A stretch of DNA of 64,000 bases from Senegalimassilia anaerobia JC110 (GTDB taxonomy: Bacteria > Actinomycetota > Coriobacteriia > Coriobacteriales > Eggerthellaceae), in NCBI RefSeq assembly GCF_000236865.1, contig NZ_HE611014.1:608359-672358 (forward strand). The letters run 5' to 3'. The notes under the pieces are model-generated. The model had not been told where the DNA came from. It did not search any database and saw only the letters and a program-made list of their open reading frames with translations. The position numbers were made by a program, and so were the translations under genes. Below, in pieces: positions 17,047 through 25,420 of the stretch. The first letter of the stretch is position 1. The number at the start of each line of letters is the position of its first letter.

Positions 17047-18045
17047 ATGCGCAAGATCGCAGAGCATATCGCAGGTGCTTGCCGTGCGGGCGAGCCGTTG
17101 GTGCTGGTCGCGGTGGCGGAAAGCAAGGACTCCACGCCGCGCAAAGCGGGAACGCTCATGTTGGTGTCCGCCGACGGGCTGGTGTGCGGCACCATCGGCG
17201 GCGGCGCCCTTGAGGCGCATGGCATAGCCTGCGCGCGCCGTTTGCTGGGAGGCAAGGCGCACCGTTTCGAGAACATGGGCCTTGAGGAGCGCCTGGGTAT
17301 GGTCTGCGGCGGAAGCGCAAGCTTGCTGTATGTTCCGATATGCGGCGGCAGCGCAGCATGGGCCAAGGTTGCCAGCGAGCTGTTGCGCTGTTTCGAGCAA
17401 CGTACGCCGGCGTATCTGGCGTTAAGCTGCTGCGATGAGCTGCCGCAATCCGGCGAAGGCGTCGCGTTGCTCGACGCCGATGGGGCCTTGCTCGCAGGCG
17501 ACGGCTCCGCGCCGGGCGATCGGGTTCGCGGCCAGAAGGGGCGCTGCATCGCGGACGGTTGGCTTATGCTGCCCGTTCCCTTGCCGGTTCGCGCCGTGGT
17601 GTTCGGCGGCGGGCATGTGGGCAGCGCCACCGTTTCGGCCCTGTCGCGCGTGGGGTTTTCCTGCACGCTGTTCGACTGCCGTCCCGAGTTCGCAAACGCC
17701 GGCAAATCCCACGGCGCGCAGCAGGTGGTCGTGGGGGACTACAGCGATATCGCCGCCTCCCTGACCCTTGATGAGCGCGATTACGTCCTCATCATGACGC
17801 ATAGCCATCGGCACGATTTCGCCGTGCTGGAGCAGGTGCTCCGCCAGCCGTTGGCATATGTGGGGTTCATGGGCTCGCGGCGCAAGATCGCCACGGCGCG
17901 CGAGCGCATGCTGGAAGCGGGGATCCCCGAATCGGCGCTTGACGACGTGCACATGCCCATAGGGTTGGATATCAAAGCCGAAACGCCCGAGGAAATAGCC
18001 GTCAGCATAGTGGCCGAGTGCATCCTGCACCGAGCGACGCGCTAA
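17047..18045 (+). CDS. XdhC-family molybdenum hydroxylase maturation protein
   Basis: 332 residues. XdhC proteins bind molybdenum cofactor and help sulfurate (or here perhaps selenate) it and insert it into the apo-hydroxylase. The N-terminal XdhC_CoxI domain has VAVAESKDSTPRKAGTLML and CGTIGGGALE, and the C-terminal Rossmann domain has VVFGGGHVGSATVSALSRVGF, MTHSHRHDF and GFMGSRRK. Last gene of the hydroxylase operon, 16 bp after yqeB. It ends convergently with the TetR gene, overlapping it by 4 bp, with no terminator hairpin between them. Confidence 0.9.
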   Translation: MRKIAEHIAGACRAGEPLVLVAVAESKDSTPRKAGTLMLVSADGLVCGTIGGGALEAHGIACARRLLGGKAHRFENMGLEERLGMVCGGSASLLYVPICGGSAAWAKVASELLRCFEQRTPAYLALSCCDELPQSGEGVALLDADGALLAGDGSAPGDRVRGQKGRCIADGWLMLPVPLPVRAVVFGGGHVGSATVSALSRVGFSCTLFDCRPEFANAGKSHGAQQVVVGDYSDIAASLTLDERDYVLIMTHSHRHDFAVLEQVLRQPLAYVGFMGSRRKIATARERMLEAGIPESALDDVHMPIGLDIKAETPEEIAVSIVAECILHRATR

Positions 18046-18764
18046 GCCGCGCCATCGGAGGACGGCGTCGGGCGTGAAGGCGCATCAGGGTGTTCCGGCC
18101 ATGGCGGTGGATCGATTACCGTCATATCAAGGCGAAGCGTTTGGGCGATAAGCGTTGCAAGCTCGTCGTCGGTGATGTCGGGCTTGGCCTTCATCATCCC
18201 CGCTAACCCGAATATGAGCAGGCCGAACGTTTCGGGGATCAGCTGGATCTCGATGGTCCGGTACGCCATGTACTCGGACACGATGTAGTTCTGGATGCAT
18301 GCCACCACCTCGCGGACGGCCTGGGTGGCGAAACGGTCGCGCAGGCCGAGCTCCTCGAGCACGGAAAACATCGGGCGAGGGTCGCCCGATGCGGTGTAGA
18401 GCGCGCGTCGCAGCATGGACACGCAGTTTTTCAGCTCCGAGGGGGTTTCGCCGAACGCGCGCAGCTCGTTCCAGGTGGACACGCTTTCGACCAGATCCTC
18501 AAGATAGTCCTCGATCACGGCGTCGGTGACGGCCTGCTTGTCGGGGAAGTAATAGTACAGAAGGCTGCGCGCCACGCCCGCTTTGCGGGCGATGGCGGCC
18601 ATGCTGGTGGCGGCGACCCCTTCGGTTTCGTAAAGCTCGCGCGCCGCCAGCATGATGTCGCCGGCGGTTCCTTCAAGCCTCGCGCTTTGCCTGACCTGCC
18701 GCGTGACGGGGTGCGGCAGGTCAGGATCGAATCCGGGTATCGGCTTGCTGTCCAGTGCAGACAC
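18042..18764 (-). CDS. TetR-family transcriptional regulator
   Basis: 240 residues from a GTG at 18764 that has GAAGGAG five bases upstream; the ATG at 18779 lacks one. The TetR helix-turn-helix is at about residues 30-75: AARELYETEGVAATSMAAIARKAGVARSLLYYYFPDKQAV. The C-terminal half is an all-helical ligand domain without close recognisable kin. It sits upstream of nothing on its own strand but next to the DUF5692 gene and opposite the hydroxylase operon; its target is unknown. Confidence 0.88.
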   Translation of the reverse strand: MSALDSKPIPGFDPDLPHPVTRQVRQSARLEGTAGDIMLAARELYETEGVAATSMAAIARKAGVARSLLYYYFPDKQAVTDAVIEDYLEDLVESVSTWNELRAFGETPSELKNCVSMLRRALYTASGDPRPMFSVLEELGLRDRFATQAVREVVACIQNYIVSEYMAYRTIEIQLIPETFGLLIFGLAGMMKAKPDITDDELATLIAQTLRLDMTVIDPPPWPEHPDAPSRPTPSSDGAA

Positions 18765-18827
18765 GGGGCTCCTTCGCATGTGGGGAAGCCGCCGCGCTAC
18801 GTGCGCCCAGGCGCGGTTCGCTGTAGA

Positions 18828-19016
18828 TCAGCGGTTTTCCTCGACGACCTCTTGATAGCTCTTCGTGTCATTATAGAGCTCGTCTGTAAGCGGGTTAAGG
18901 CGCCGTGCGCGGATTCGGCGTAGCTGGTAGGCGGCAAGGGTCGCATTGGCGATGAGCGCCACCAGGCTGACGGCGAAGAACGCGTTCGGGTTGTGGGTCG
19001 CGGGAATCTCGGCGAA
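18828..19016 (-). pseudogene. Orphan C-terminal fragment of a second DUF5692-like protein
   Basis: About 62 codons in a different frame, starting immediately after the DUF5692 stop. The peptide NPNAFFAVSLVALIANATL then RRLNPLTDELYND closely parallels the DUF5692 tail just upstream (NPAAHMTISVIALIFNAGV then KRNPFKQELYIDN), so it is a duplicated last membrane helix plus cytoplasmic tail. No ATG, GTG or TTG opens it; only ACG or ATT codons lie near the GGTGGAG sequence. Either a truncated tandem copy or a tiny protein started at a rare codon; I favour the former. Confidence 0.6.
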
Positions 19017-19018
19017 CG

Positions 19019-20041
19019 TTACGGGCGCTCCACCATGGTTTTGACGCGGCCCTTCCCGTCCCATGCGGCTGCATAGCCGAGCTCCTCCAGGTTGGCAAGC
19101 GCCGCCTCGCGTTGACCCTCGGGAACGTCGATGCTCTCGAGGTACACCCTGCGGAAGCGCGGGTTGTCGATGTAGAGCTCCTGCTTGAAGGGGTTGCGCT
19201 TCTTGCCGAAGATCGTGTAGGCCTGGTAGATGAACACGCCCGCGTTGAAGATGAGCGCGATGACCGAGATGGTCATGTGAGCTGCAGGGTTGTTGGTGGA
19301 ATGGACCACGAACGCCGGATGCAGGAAGAACCAGGGGATGGTCATGGTGACGATCATGTTCACGGCAAGCGTGCGGACGCGGTGCTGTGCATAGGCGCCG
19401 CGCTTGATGAAGAACGCCGGGATGGTGCAGGCTGCCAGAAGCACCAGGCCGCAGTACATGGAGCGGTCGGAGACGCTGTTGTAGGTGTAGGCGAAGTTCC
19501 ACAGGTCGTAGCCGATGATCCAGAACCACAGCTGATCGGGCCAGACGTAGTCCTTCTTCTTGCCGCGGCTGACGATGATGCCGAAGAAGCCGCAGATGCA
19601 GATGGCGTTCAAGATGCCGGCGATGCCGTTCATGACGTTCCACGGGCCACCGACCACCATGTAGCCGTCGACGATGCCGTTGACGCCCGTGAGCTGGAAG
19701 TCGCGGATGCACGCCTCAAGGATGTTGATGGCGAAGATGATGGGCGGTATGCAGACGATGTACTTCTTTTGGAAGGCGGGGAAGTAGACGATCAGCCAGC
19801 CCAAGATCGCTCCAGCTAAGCACGAGTAGGTTTTCACCCACTGGAACCAAGTGCCGGCGCCCGTGCCCTCGACCGCGGTATGGGGCCAAACGAAGACGGT
19901 CAGAACGGCCGGCAGCGCGATGAATATGACCGCGCCGATCCATTTGTTCAAGCGCGACAGCTCGTTCATGCCGATCAGAAATGCCAGGTACAGCAACGCG
20001 CTCACGCATGCCGTCGCCGATAGCGGCTCGTAGAAAAACAT
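19019..20041 (-). CDS. DUF5692-family membrane protein
   Basis: 340 residues with about 9-10 hydrophobic helices from the N-terminus (MFFYEPLSATACVSALLYLAFLIGM) and a short charged cytoplasmic tail. I recognise the pattern GGPWNVMNGIAGILNAICI as DUF5692; no function is established. Conserved Trp/Asn-rich helix ends (YDLWNFAYTYN) suggest a transporter or receptor-like core, but this is only inference. The ATG at 20041 has GGAGGAGG upstream. Lies between a TetR gene and the triple-RidA gene, which it faces divergently. Confidence 0.75.
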   Translation of the reverse strand: MFFYEPLSATACVSALLYLAFLIGMNELSRLNKWIGAVIFIALPAVLTVFVWPHTAVEGTGAGTWFQWVKTYSCLAGAILGWLIVYFPAFQKKYIVCIPPIIFAINILEACIRDFQLTGVNGIVDGYMVVGGPWNVMNGIAGILNAICICGFFGIIVSRGKKKDYVWPDQLWFWIIGYDLWNFAYTYNSVSDRSMYCGLVLLAACTIPAFFIKRGAYAQHRVRTLAVNMIVTMTIPWFFLHPAFVVHSTNNPAAHMTISVIALIFNAGVFIYQAYTIFGKKRNPFKQELYIDNPRFRRVYLESIDVPEGQREAALANLEELGYAAAWDGKGRVKTMVERP

Positions 20042-20426
20042 GGCAGATCCCTCCTCCTTGTATGCTTGCAGGCCGTCCGGGGCGCCGTTCGGCAATCTTG
20101 CGATGGCGTGCATCCGGCTCGGCCCGCTCCCTTCGGCGAAAGTGTAGCAAGGGCTTTTTCCGTCGGTTTGACGGTTAGCCCTTGATTCGTCAGGGATGGG
20201 CTTCGACGGCAAGCGGCTGTTTTTCGACGGGAAACGTGATTGACGGAACGGTAACGGTTGGAATATTTTTCGCCGAAAAGGGCGCCGAACGTTATGCGGA
20301 ATGAACAGGGTTTCGCTGGAAAATACGCGCCGAAACATAAGGATTATGGGATCGGGCAATCATTTTTCCGTTTAGATTCCCGGGATTCGACCTATAGAAG
20401 CCGGCAACGAATTTGCTGAAAACCGA
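20042..20426. other. Intergenic stretch between DUF5692 and the RidA fusion
   Basis: No gene seen. It must contain the DUF5692 promoter on the minus strand; no convincing hexamers found. The RidA promoter begins at its right end. Confidence 0.5.
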
Positions 20427-20456
20427 TTGACAATGACAATAGCCGTCAAGTTTAAT
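20427..20456 (+). promoter_or_regulatory. Consensus promoter of the triple RidA gene
   Basis: TTGACA (20427-20432), 18-bp spacer, TTTAAT (20451-20456). The -35 region also forms an inverted pair TTGAC (20427-20431) / GTCAA (20445-20449), which could be an operator. One of the best sigma-70-type promoters in the window, suggesting high expression. Confidence 0.75.
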
Positions 20457-20530
20457 GCGCTCTGACGCAAGTCGTGGGAAAACGTATTTGCGCAACCTCA
20501 TTGAAGGCTGTCAACAGAAAGGGTATTGCC

Positions 20531-21796
20531 ATGGCGGATAACGTGGTAGTGGCAAGGAACACCGAGAACGCACCGAAGTGCCCGATGTGCTCTCAGACCG
20601 TCGCTTTCTCCCATTACAACAACCTCTCGGCCCAGCTGCCTGTCGATCCTAAGACCGGCGCTATCGTCGAGGGCGGTGTCAAGGAGCAGGCAGAGCAGTG
20701 CTTCCGCAACATCGCAGCCATCGTTGCGAGCATCGATCATGACCTGAACGACGTCGTTCGCGTCACCATCTTCGTCAAGGACATCATGGACATCGACGTT
20801 GTGGAGAGGGCTTACAAGTCCTTCTTCACCACCTACGTGCCCGCCCGCACCATCGTTGCCGTCAACGATCTGCCCATGGGCGCCCTGGTCCAGGTTGAGG
20901 CTCTGCTCACCAACGGTGAAGGCACCATCCCGAACGAGCCCCAGGCCGGCGACTTGGTCAAGTACGCCAACAACACCCACAACGCCCCGTTCGACGCGAT
21001 GTCCACGCAGTCCGTGGCGTTCTCCCACTACAACAACATCACCGCTCAGCTGCCGATCGACCCGGTTTCCAACCAGATCGTCATGGGCGGAGTTCAGGAG
21101 CAGACTGCTCAGTGCTTGAAGAACATCAAGGCCGTCCTGACCGCCATGGATGTTCCGTTCGACGACATCGTCAAGGTCACCGTCTTCCTGAAGGACCTCG
21201 GCGACGTTGAGGCTATGAACGAGATCTACAAGCGCTTCTTCCCGGATTCGGGCATCGCCCGCGCCGTCAACTACCTGCCGGCCCGCACCGTGGTCGAGGT
21301 CGCCGACCTGCCGCAGCACGCGCTCGTGCAGATCGAGGCCGTGTGCTCCCACGGCGACGGCACCCCGCCGCAGGCCGTTGAGGCCCGTCATGGCCTGATC
21401 ATCGAGGCCAACAACATCGCCGACGCTCCGAAGGACGAGCTGTCCTCCCAGACCGTGGCGTTCTCCCACTACAACAACATCTCCGCCCAGCTCGGCGTTG
21501 ACCCGGCAACGGGCGCGCTGGTCGCCGGCGGCGTGAAGGCCGAGACCGAGCAGGCTCTCAAGAACATCAAGGCCATCATCGAGAGCGTCGACCATGTCCT
21601 GGAGGACTGCGTCAAGGTGAACATCTTCGTGAAGGACATGGACGACATGGACGCCGTCAACGAGGTGTACGCCCAGTTCTTCCCCGAGGGAACCCCTGCT
21701 CGTCGCGTGGTCGGCGTTGCGAACCTGCCCATGGGCGCCGCCATCCAGATCGACGCCATCTTCGGTAACTTCGAGGGCACCCCGCCGATCGCCTAG
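20531..21796 (+). CDS. Triple-domain RidA/YjgF-family protein
   Basis: 421 residues made of three complete RidA (YjgF/YER057c/UK114) domains in one chain, each about 140 residues. RidA hydrolyses reactive enamines/imines and is normally a homotrimer of about 130-residue subunits. Each repeat starts with (S/T)Q(T/S)VAFSHYNN (SHYNN at 27-31, 165-169, 312-316) and contains the RidA Arg in PAR(T/R) (Arg106, Arg252, Arg391). The acidic residue after the last strand is Glu in repeats 1-2 and Asp in repeat 3 (QVEAL, QIEAV, QIDAI). The ATG at 20531 follows GAAAGGG. The chain probably folds as a covalent pseudo-trimer. Substrate unknown; there is no amino-acid biosynthetic neighbour. Confidence 0.9.
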   Translation: MADNVVVARNTENAPKCPMCSQTVAFSHYNNLSAQLPVDPKTGAIVEGGVKEQAEQCFRNIAAIVASIDHDLNDVVRVTIFVKDIMDIDVVERAYKSFFTTYVPARTIVAVNDLPMGALVQVEALLTNGEGTIPNEPQAGDLVKYANNTHNAPFDAMSTQSVAFSHYNNITAQLPIDPVSNQIVMGGVQEQTAQCLKNIKAVLTAMDVPFDDIVKVTVFLKDLGDVEAMNEIYKRFFPDSGIARAVNYLPARTVVEVADLPQHALVQIEAVCSHGDGTPPQAVEARHGLIIEANNIADAPKDELSSQTVAFSHYNNISAQLGVDPATGALVAGGVKAETEQALKNIKAIIESVDHVLEDCVKVNIFVKDMDDMDAVNEVYAQFFPEGTPARRVVGVANLPMGAAIQIDAIFGNFEGTPPIA

Positions 21797-21845
21797 CGAA
21801 TCATCTGCGGATCCTTGTCGATCATCGGGCAACCGATGGTTTTGG

Positions 21846-21880
21846 AAAGGGAACGGGTTTTTGCCCGTTCCCTTTCTTGC
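21846..21880 (+). terminator. Rho-independent terminator of the RidA gene
   Basis: GAAAGGGAACGGG (21846-21858) pairs perfectly with CCCGTTCCCTTTC (21865-21877), loop TTTTTG, followed by TTG. The following 21881-22222 stretch has no gene that I can support. Confidence 0.85.
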
Positions 21881-22222
21881 GTTTGAGGAAGGCTAGGGCG
21901 CGGGCGCGTCACGAATAAGGGTAATCGGTGGTTCGTGCGTGCTGCGGGTGGGGACAGATTGCGATTGCGGATGGTCGCAGCATGCGCGTGCGGCGAGGTG
22001 GGGCAGGCGGCTTGAGGCGCCGCCGCGCTTGCTGCGGCGGCCTTTCGGCTTGAGATTCGCCGCATGCCCTTGCTTTATGGGGAAAGGCATGGGCATGATG
22101 GTTTCTTACGATGTAAGGGCGCGGGGAAGCTGCGCTTCGACTGATGGATGCAGGGAAAAGAGATGGATGCGGGGCGCCTGTTGCGTGCAGGCGCTCTGAC
22201 GCATCGGGAAAGGGCAGCCTAC

Positions 22223-23059
22223 ATGAAATGGAACGTGGTCACGGATTCAAGCTGCGACCTTATTCCGTCGGACTATCGATCTGACGTGATCGAGCTATCC
22301 AGCGTGCCGTTCGAGATCAGCGTCGGTGTTCGCGGGTATACCGATGACGAGCAGCTTGATATCGAGGAGATGCTGCGCGATATGGAGCAGGAGAAGACCG
22401 CCAGCTACACTTCCTGCCCTGCTCCGGGCGCGTGGCTTGAGCAGTTCGAGAAGGCTGATCACACGTTTGCCATTACCATTTCGTCGCAGCTGTCTGGCAG
22501 CATGAATAGCGCGCTTACCGCTCGCGATTTGGCGCTTGAGGCTGACCCGGATAAGAAGATCGCCGTTCTGGATTCCCGGTCAACCGGTCCTGAGCTGGTC
22601 CTTTGCGTGCGTGAGATTGAAAGGCTCGCCCGCGAGGGCGTCGGCTTCGACGAGGCGGTGAACCGTGCGAACGCGTTTTTGGATAAAACCAAGGTGATTT
22701 TCGCGCTTTCGTCCTTCGATAACCTGATCAAAAACGGCCGTATGCACAAGATGGCGGGCTTTCTTGCCAAGGCGCTGGGCATGTGGGGAATCGGCAGCGC
22801 CAGCGACGAGGGCAGGATCGTCGTCGAGGGTAAGACGCGCGGTTCGAAGCGCACCGTCCGCGCGCTGGTCGACTGCATGAGGGAGCGTGGGTTCTCGGGC
22901 GGCAACGTTGCCATCAGCCATTGCGACAACCATGCTGTTGCCCAGGCTCTTAAGGAGAGCATTTTGAGCGCGTGGGCGGATTCTCGGATCGAGATCCTCC
23001 CGACCAGGGGTCTTTGCAGCTACTATGCCGAACGCGGAGGCTTGATCGTCGGCTTTTAG
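22223..23059 (+). CDS. DegV-family fatty-acid-binding protein
   Basis: 278 residues. DegV/FakB proteins bind a fatty acid and, in Firmicutes, present it to the kinase FakA for phospholipid synthesis. The N-terminus VVTDSSCDLIPSDY, the TSCPAPGAW loop (usually TSxPS), FAITISSQLSGSMNSAL and the C-terminal GLCSYYAERGGLIVGF correspond to the family. The ATG at 22223 has GGGAAAGGG upstream; the earlier in-frame ATGs run through non-conserved sequence. No FakA-like kinase is nearby. Monocistronic, with a terminator at 23130. Confidence 0.88.
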   Translation: MKWNVVTDSSCDLIPSDYRSDVIELSSVPFEISVGVRGYTDDEQLDIEEMLRDMEQEKTASYTSCPAPGAWLEQFEKADHTFAITISSQLSGSMNSALTARDLALEADPDKKIAVLDSRSTGPELVLCVREIERLAREGVGFDEAVNRANAFLDKTKVIFALSSFDNLIKNGRMHKMAGFLAKALGMWGIGSASDEGRIVVEGKTRGSKRTVRALVDCMRERGFSGGNVAISHCDNHAVAQALKESILSAWADSRIEILPTRGLCSYYAERGGLIVGF

Positions 23060-23129
23060 CTCGTAGATTGTCGCGCATCGTTGATTACGAAGATGCGGTT
23101 TCGTTAGCAACAGTGTTTCCGAAATGGTT

Positions 23130-23164
23130 GAGCCGCGCCCAAAAAGATTGTTTTGGCGCGGCTC
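23130..23164. terminator. Terminator between degV and the DUF6773-like gene
   Basis: GAGCCGCGCCCAAAA (23130-23144) pairs with TTTTGGCGCGGCTC (23151-23164) with one bulged C. A/T runs on both sides of the stem serve both convergent genes. Confidence 0.75.
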
Positions 23165-23215
23165 GTTACATTTCCCTGACGGGGTGGTATAGGGCAGGGA
23201 TCCTGCTCTTTTAGG

Positions 23216-23800
23216 TTACAGGTCGTCGGGGCAGTCTAGTTCCGCTTCGATTTTCGCGCGGCGCTGTTTTGCCTCAAAGAATGCCAGGCACAGCGCACCG
23301 AATACGGCAACGAAGATGGTCACGCCGAATACTACGCCCGTTTCCAGGTTCGCTCCCCAAAAGACGCTTTCGATCGGTACGATCTGCGCCTCGGCGATGC
23401 AGCGCATAGCAGCGATGGCGAGTGCGCTTGCGATGCCGGTGATGCCCGAAATGAGCAGGAAATAGCCTGTGGGAATGTGCTCTGTTTGCCCGAAGCGGTT
23501 GGTGTCGACATAGCCTTTCCTCGTCTGCAGCACGGCACAGACGGTCATCACGATGAAAAGCCATGCGTACATGACGGCGTCAACGGGATTTGCGAAGAGG
23601 CGAAACGCTTCGCCGGCGCCATCGTGCACCCACGCTACCTGCTGGGCCATGATTTGATACACAAGCAACGTGAGCATGCCGAACGATAGTAGCATGAACC
23701 CAAGCTTGTAGATTTTCGCGTTCTCGGTCTCAAGACGCTCGTCCTTCGGGCCGGCATATTCGCGCCATTTCTGGGCAAGTTTCATATTTTGCAGCTTCAT
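23216..23800 (-). CDS. Four-helix membrane protein (DUF6773-like)
   Basis: 194 residues: a charged N-terminus (residues 1-30), then hydrophobic helices at about 32-50, 70-95, 112-132 and 150-172, and a basic/acidic C-terminal tail. It resembles the DUF6773 proteins that are encoded next to small XRE regulators; function unknown. The ATG at 23800 follows AGGAGAG. It lies 66 bp downstream of the XRE gene on the same strand and is probably co-transcribed with it from the operator-flanked promoter at 24124-24152. Confidence 0.6.
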   Translation of the reverse strand: MKLQNMKLAQKWREYAGPKDERLETENAKIYKLGFMLLSFGMLTLLVYQIMAQQVAWVHDGAGEAFRLFANPVDAVMYAWLFIVMTVCAVLQTRKGYVDTNRFGQTEHIPTGYFLLISGITGIASALAIAAMRCIAEAQIVPIESVFWGANLETGVVFGVTIFVAVFGALCLAFFEAKQRRAKIEAELDCPDDL

Positions 23801-23866
23801 GATTCTCTCCTAAAAGGATATGTCTTGGTTTGGGTAACGTGCTGGGTTGGGAACGATGAAAACGGG

Positions 23867-24076
23867 TTAGCGTTCTTCGTCCCAGAAAAGGTCGTTTAGG
23901 GTGACATGAAGGGTTTTGCAAATGGCAACGCATAAATTGAGCGTGGGATTATAACCGCCTGCCTCGATAAGGCCGATGGTTTGGCGTGTGACGCCGACGG
24001 CTTCGGCTAAATCGGATTGCGAAAGGCCGGCCGCTGCGCGCGCTGCCTTCATGCGTAGGTTTTTCTGACCTGGCAT
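23867..24076 (-). CDS. Small XRE-family helix-turn-helix regulator
   Basis: 69 residues, essentially a single helix-turn-helix: LRMKAARAAAGLSQSDLAEAVGVTRQTIGLIEAGGYNPTLNL, then AICKTLHVTLNDLFWDEE. This is the YozG/YvaO-like stand-alone type usually paired with a membrane protein. The ATG at 24076 has GAAAGGAAG six bases upstream. Likely autoregulated through the paired repeats at 24125 and 24155. Confidence 0.9.
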   Translation of the reverse strand: MPGQKNLRMKAARAAAGLSQSDLAEAVGVTRQTIGLIEAGGYNPTLNLCVAICKTLHVTLNDLFWDEER

Positions 24077-24123
24077 GGGCTTCCTTTCGACATATGGACA
24101 GATATCCGTTGCAACATGACAGA

Positions 24124-24152
24124 AATATATTGCATTCAAATCATAATGTCAA
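24124..24152 (-). promoter_or_regulatory. Promoter of the XRE/membrane-protein pair
   Basis: On the minus strand TTGACA (24147-24152), exactly 17 bp, then TATATT (24124-24129). Near-consensus, in an AT-rich patch that contrasts with the surrounding GC-rich sequence. Confidence 0.8.
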
Positions 24153-24166
24153 TTATATATTGCATT
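24125..24166. repeat. Tandem 12-bp operator-like repeats ATATATTGCATT
   Basis: Identical copies at 24125-24136 (over the -10) and 24155-24166 (just upstream of the -35), 30 bp apart, close to three helical turns. Best explained as binding sites of the XRE regulator encoded next door. Confidence 0.65.
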
Positions 24167-24733
24167 ATGAAATGTAAATGCGGCATATTCGCTATCGGTA
24201 CAAGAAGTGTTGCAAACGATTTCTCACAAAAAGGCGCCTTGCAAAGAGTAGCGCGTTTCGGACAGTCGATATGTCGCTGTGAGTTTATTCTTGCTCTAGG
24301 GTGGAGGTTGTGATGCTTGGTCAATCTGCTTGGTGGCCAATCTAGGTGATTGAATTAGCTACAGCCTCACGCCTACCGGCGCTGGATGATTTTCGAGGAA
24401 TCTCTCGACCGTCGTCTTCTTCTCGTTGCCGTGAAGGCTTTCGTAGGCCAATGGCGATAAAGCCTTGAACAAGGAAAGCATGTCCGAGTCGATTCCCATG
24501 GGCGAATGTCCATTTGGTCCAGGATTGAAAAGGCGCCCGCATGCGTTTGCCATAAGGTTTCTGCTGTAGATACAAATTTAGGCCCGGTGACTTGAATCAG
24601 CGGTCATCCCGGGCCCATCGTCAATCATTATACTCGCTGTTGCCGGTGCTGACAAACGTCCCGCAATCGAGTCAGCTATGGTCTTTGCCGATTGAAAAGG
24701 CGCGCTTGGAGCACATTGCGGCGTTTCGTTCTG
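24167..24733. other. Intergenic region with possible decayed coding sequence
   Basis: No confident gene. An imperfect hairpin (AGGCCCGG near 24583 with CCGGGCCC near 24610) precedes the end of the GyrI-like gene. A 64-codon minus-strand frame (24359-24553) lacks a ribosome binding site and any recognisable motif. Confidence 0.4.
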
Positions 24734-25369
24734 CTAAATCGGCTTGATGGGATGGCGAATCACGGTCTTGAGCTTCTCCGGCGCGCACTTGCGCGGGTCG
24801 GAGAGGTAGATCTCGTGATGCAGACGGGCTTCGGAGAAGTCGGGCGCATAGCCTTGCTCGGCTGCACATGCGTGCATGGCGTCTATGGTCGCCGGCTCGC
24901 CGTCGTAAGGCCCGGTATGCATGCATTGAACGCATAGGCCCTCGTCGACCTTCAGCATCTCGACCGCTGAGAAGTCAAGCTTCTTTTTGGCGGCAGCCTC
25001 CGAGACAGCCCAATCGAAATCGTCGCGAGTGACGAAATCGGGCAGGCGGATGCAGGAGATGAAGTTGAAGTCGCCCTTCCGCGCATAGTCGATCTGATCG
25101 TCTGCAGGGTCCTGCCACCAGAACCCCTCGAGCGGCGGCACGACGAAGTCGAAATAGCCTTCGATTTCGTGCGGGCCCTTCTTCGACATCTTGACAGTGT
25201 AGGCCACGCCGTAGAGCAGCGGCATGGCGCCCTGGTATTCGCCGCCCTCGATGTTGGGGTCGCCCTTGCCGCGTACGGCAATGTAGCTCATGGGCGGAAT
25301 GGTCAGGATGCTCGGTTTGCACGACGGCTTGTAAAGCTCCTTGAATTCCTTCTTGAAATCGTATGCCAT
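24734..25369 (-). CDS. GyrI-like small-molecule-binding domain protein
   Basis: 211 residues without a DNA-binding domain. The fold is the GyrI/BmrR effector-binding domain: MSYIAVRGKGDPN, YGVAYTVKMSKKGPHEIEGYFDFVVPPLEGFWW, LCVQCMHTGPYDGEPATIDAM and RLHHEIYLSDPRKCAPEKLKTVIRHPI are typical of the long stand-alone type. Such proteins bind, and in some cases hydrolyse, hydrophobic toxic compounds. The ATG at 25369 follows GGGAGGGCG. Upstream on the same strand lies guaA, separated by a terminator, so it is probably transcribed alone. Confidence 0.85.
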   Translation of the reverse strand: MAYDFKKEFKELYKPSCKPSILTIPPMSYIAVRGKGDPNIEGGEYQGAMPLLYGVAYTVKMSKKGPHEIEGYFDFVVPPLEGFWWQDPADDQIDYARKGDFNFISCIRLPDFVTRDDFDWAVSEAAAKKKLDFSAVEMLKVDEGLCVQCMHTGPYDGEPATIDAMHACAAEQGYAPDFSEARLHHEIYLSDPRKCAPEKLKTVIRHPIKPI

Positions 25370-25420
25370 TAATCGCCCTCCCATAATGTAAGTTTCCCGC
25401 CGATATCGCTTCAAACATAG

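Noticed and set aside
20498..21832. A minus-strand frame of 444 codons opposite the triple RidA gene
   Set aside because: Val/Gly/Asp/His repeats simply mirror the three RidA repeats on the other strand, and it has no independent signals.
24359..24553. A 64-codon minus-strand frame (MGIDSDMLSLFKAL...) as a gene
   Set aside because: Reasonable amino-acid composition, but no ribosome binding site, no promoter and no family match that I know; left as possible decayed sequence.
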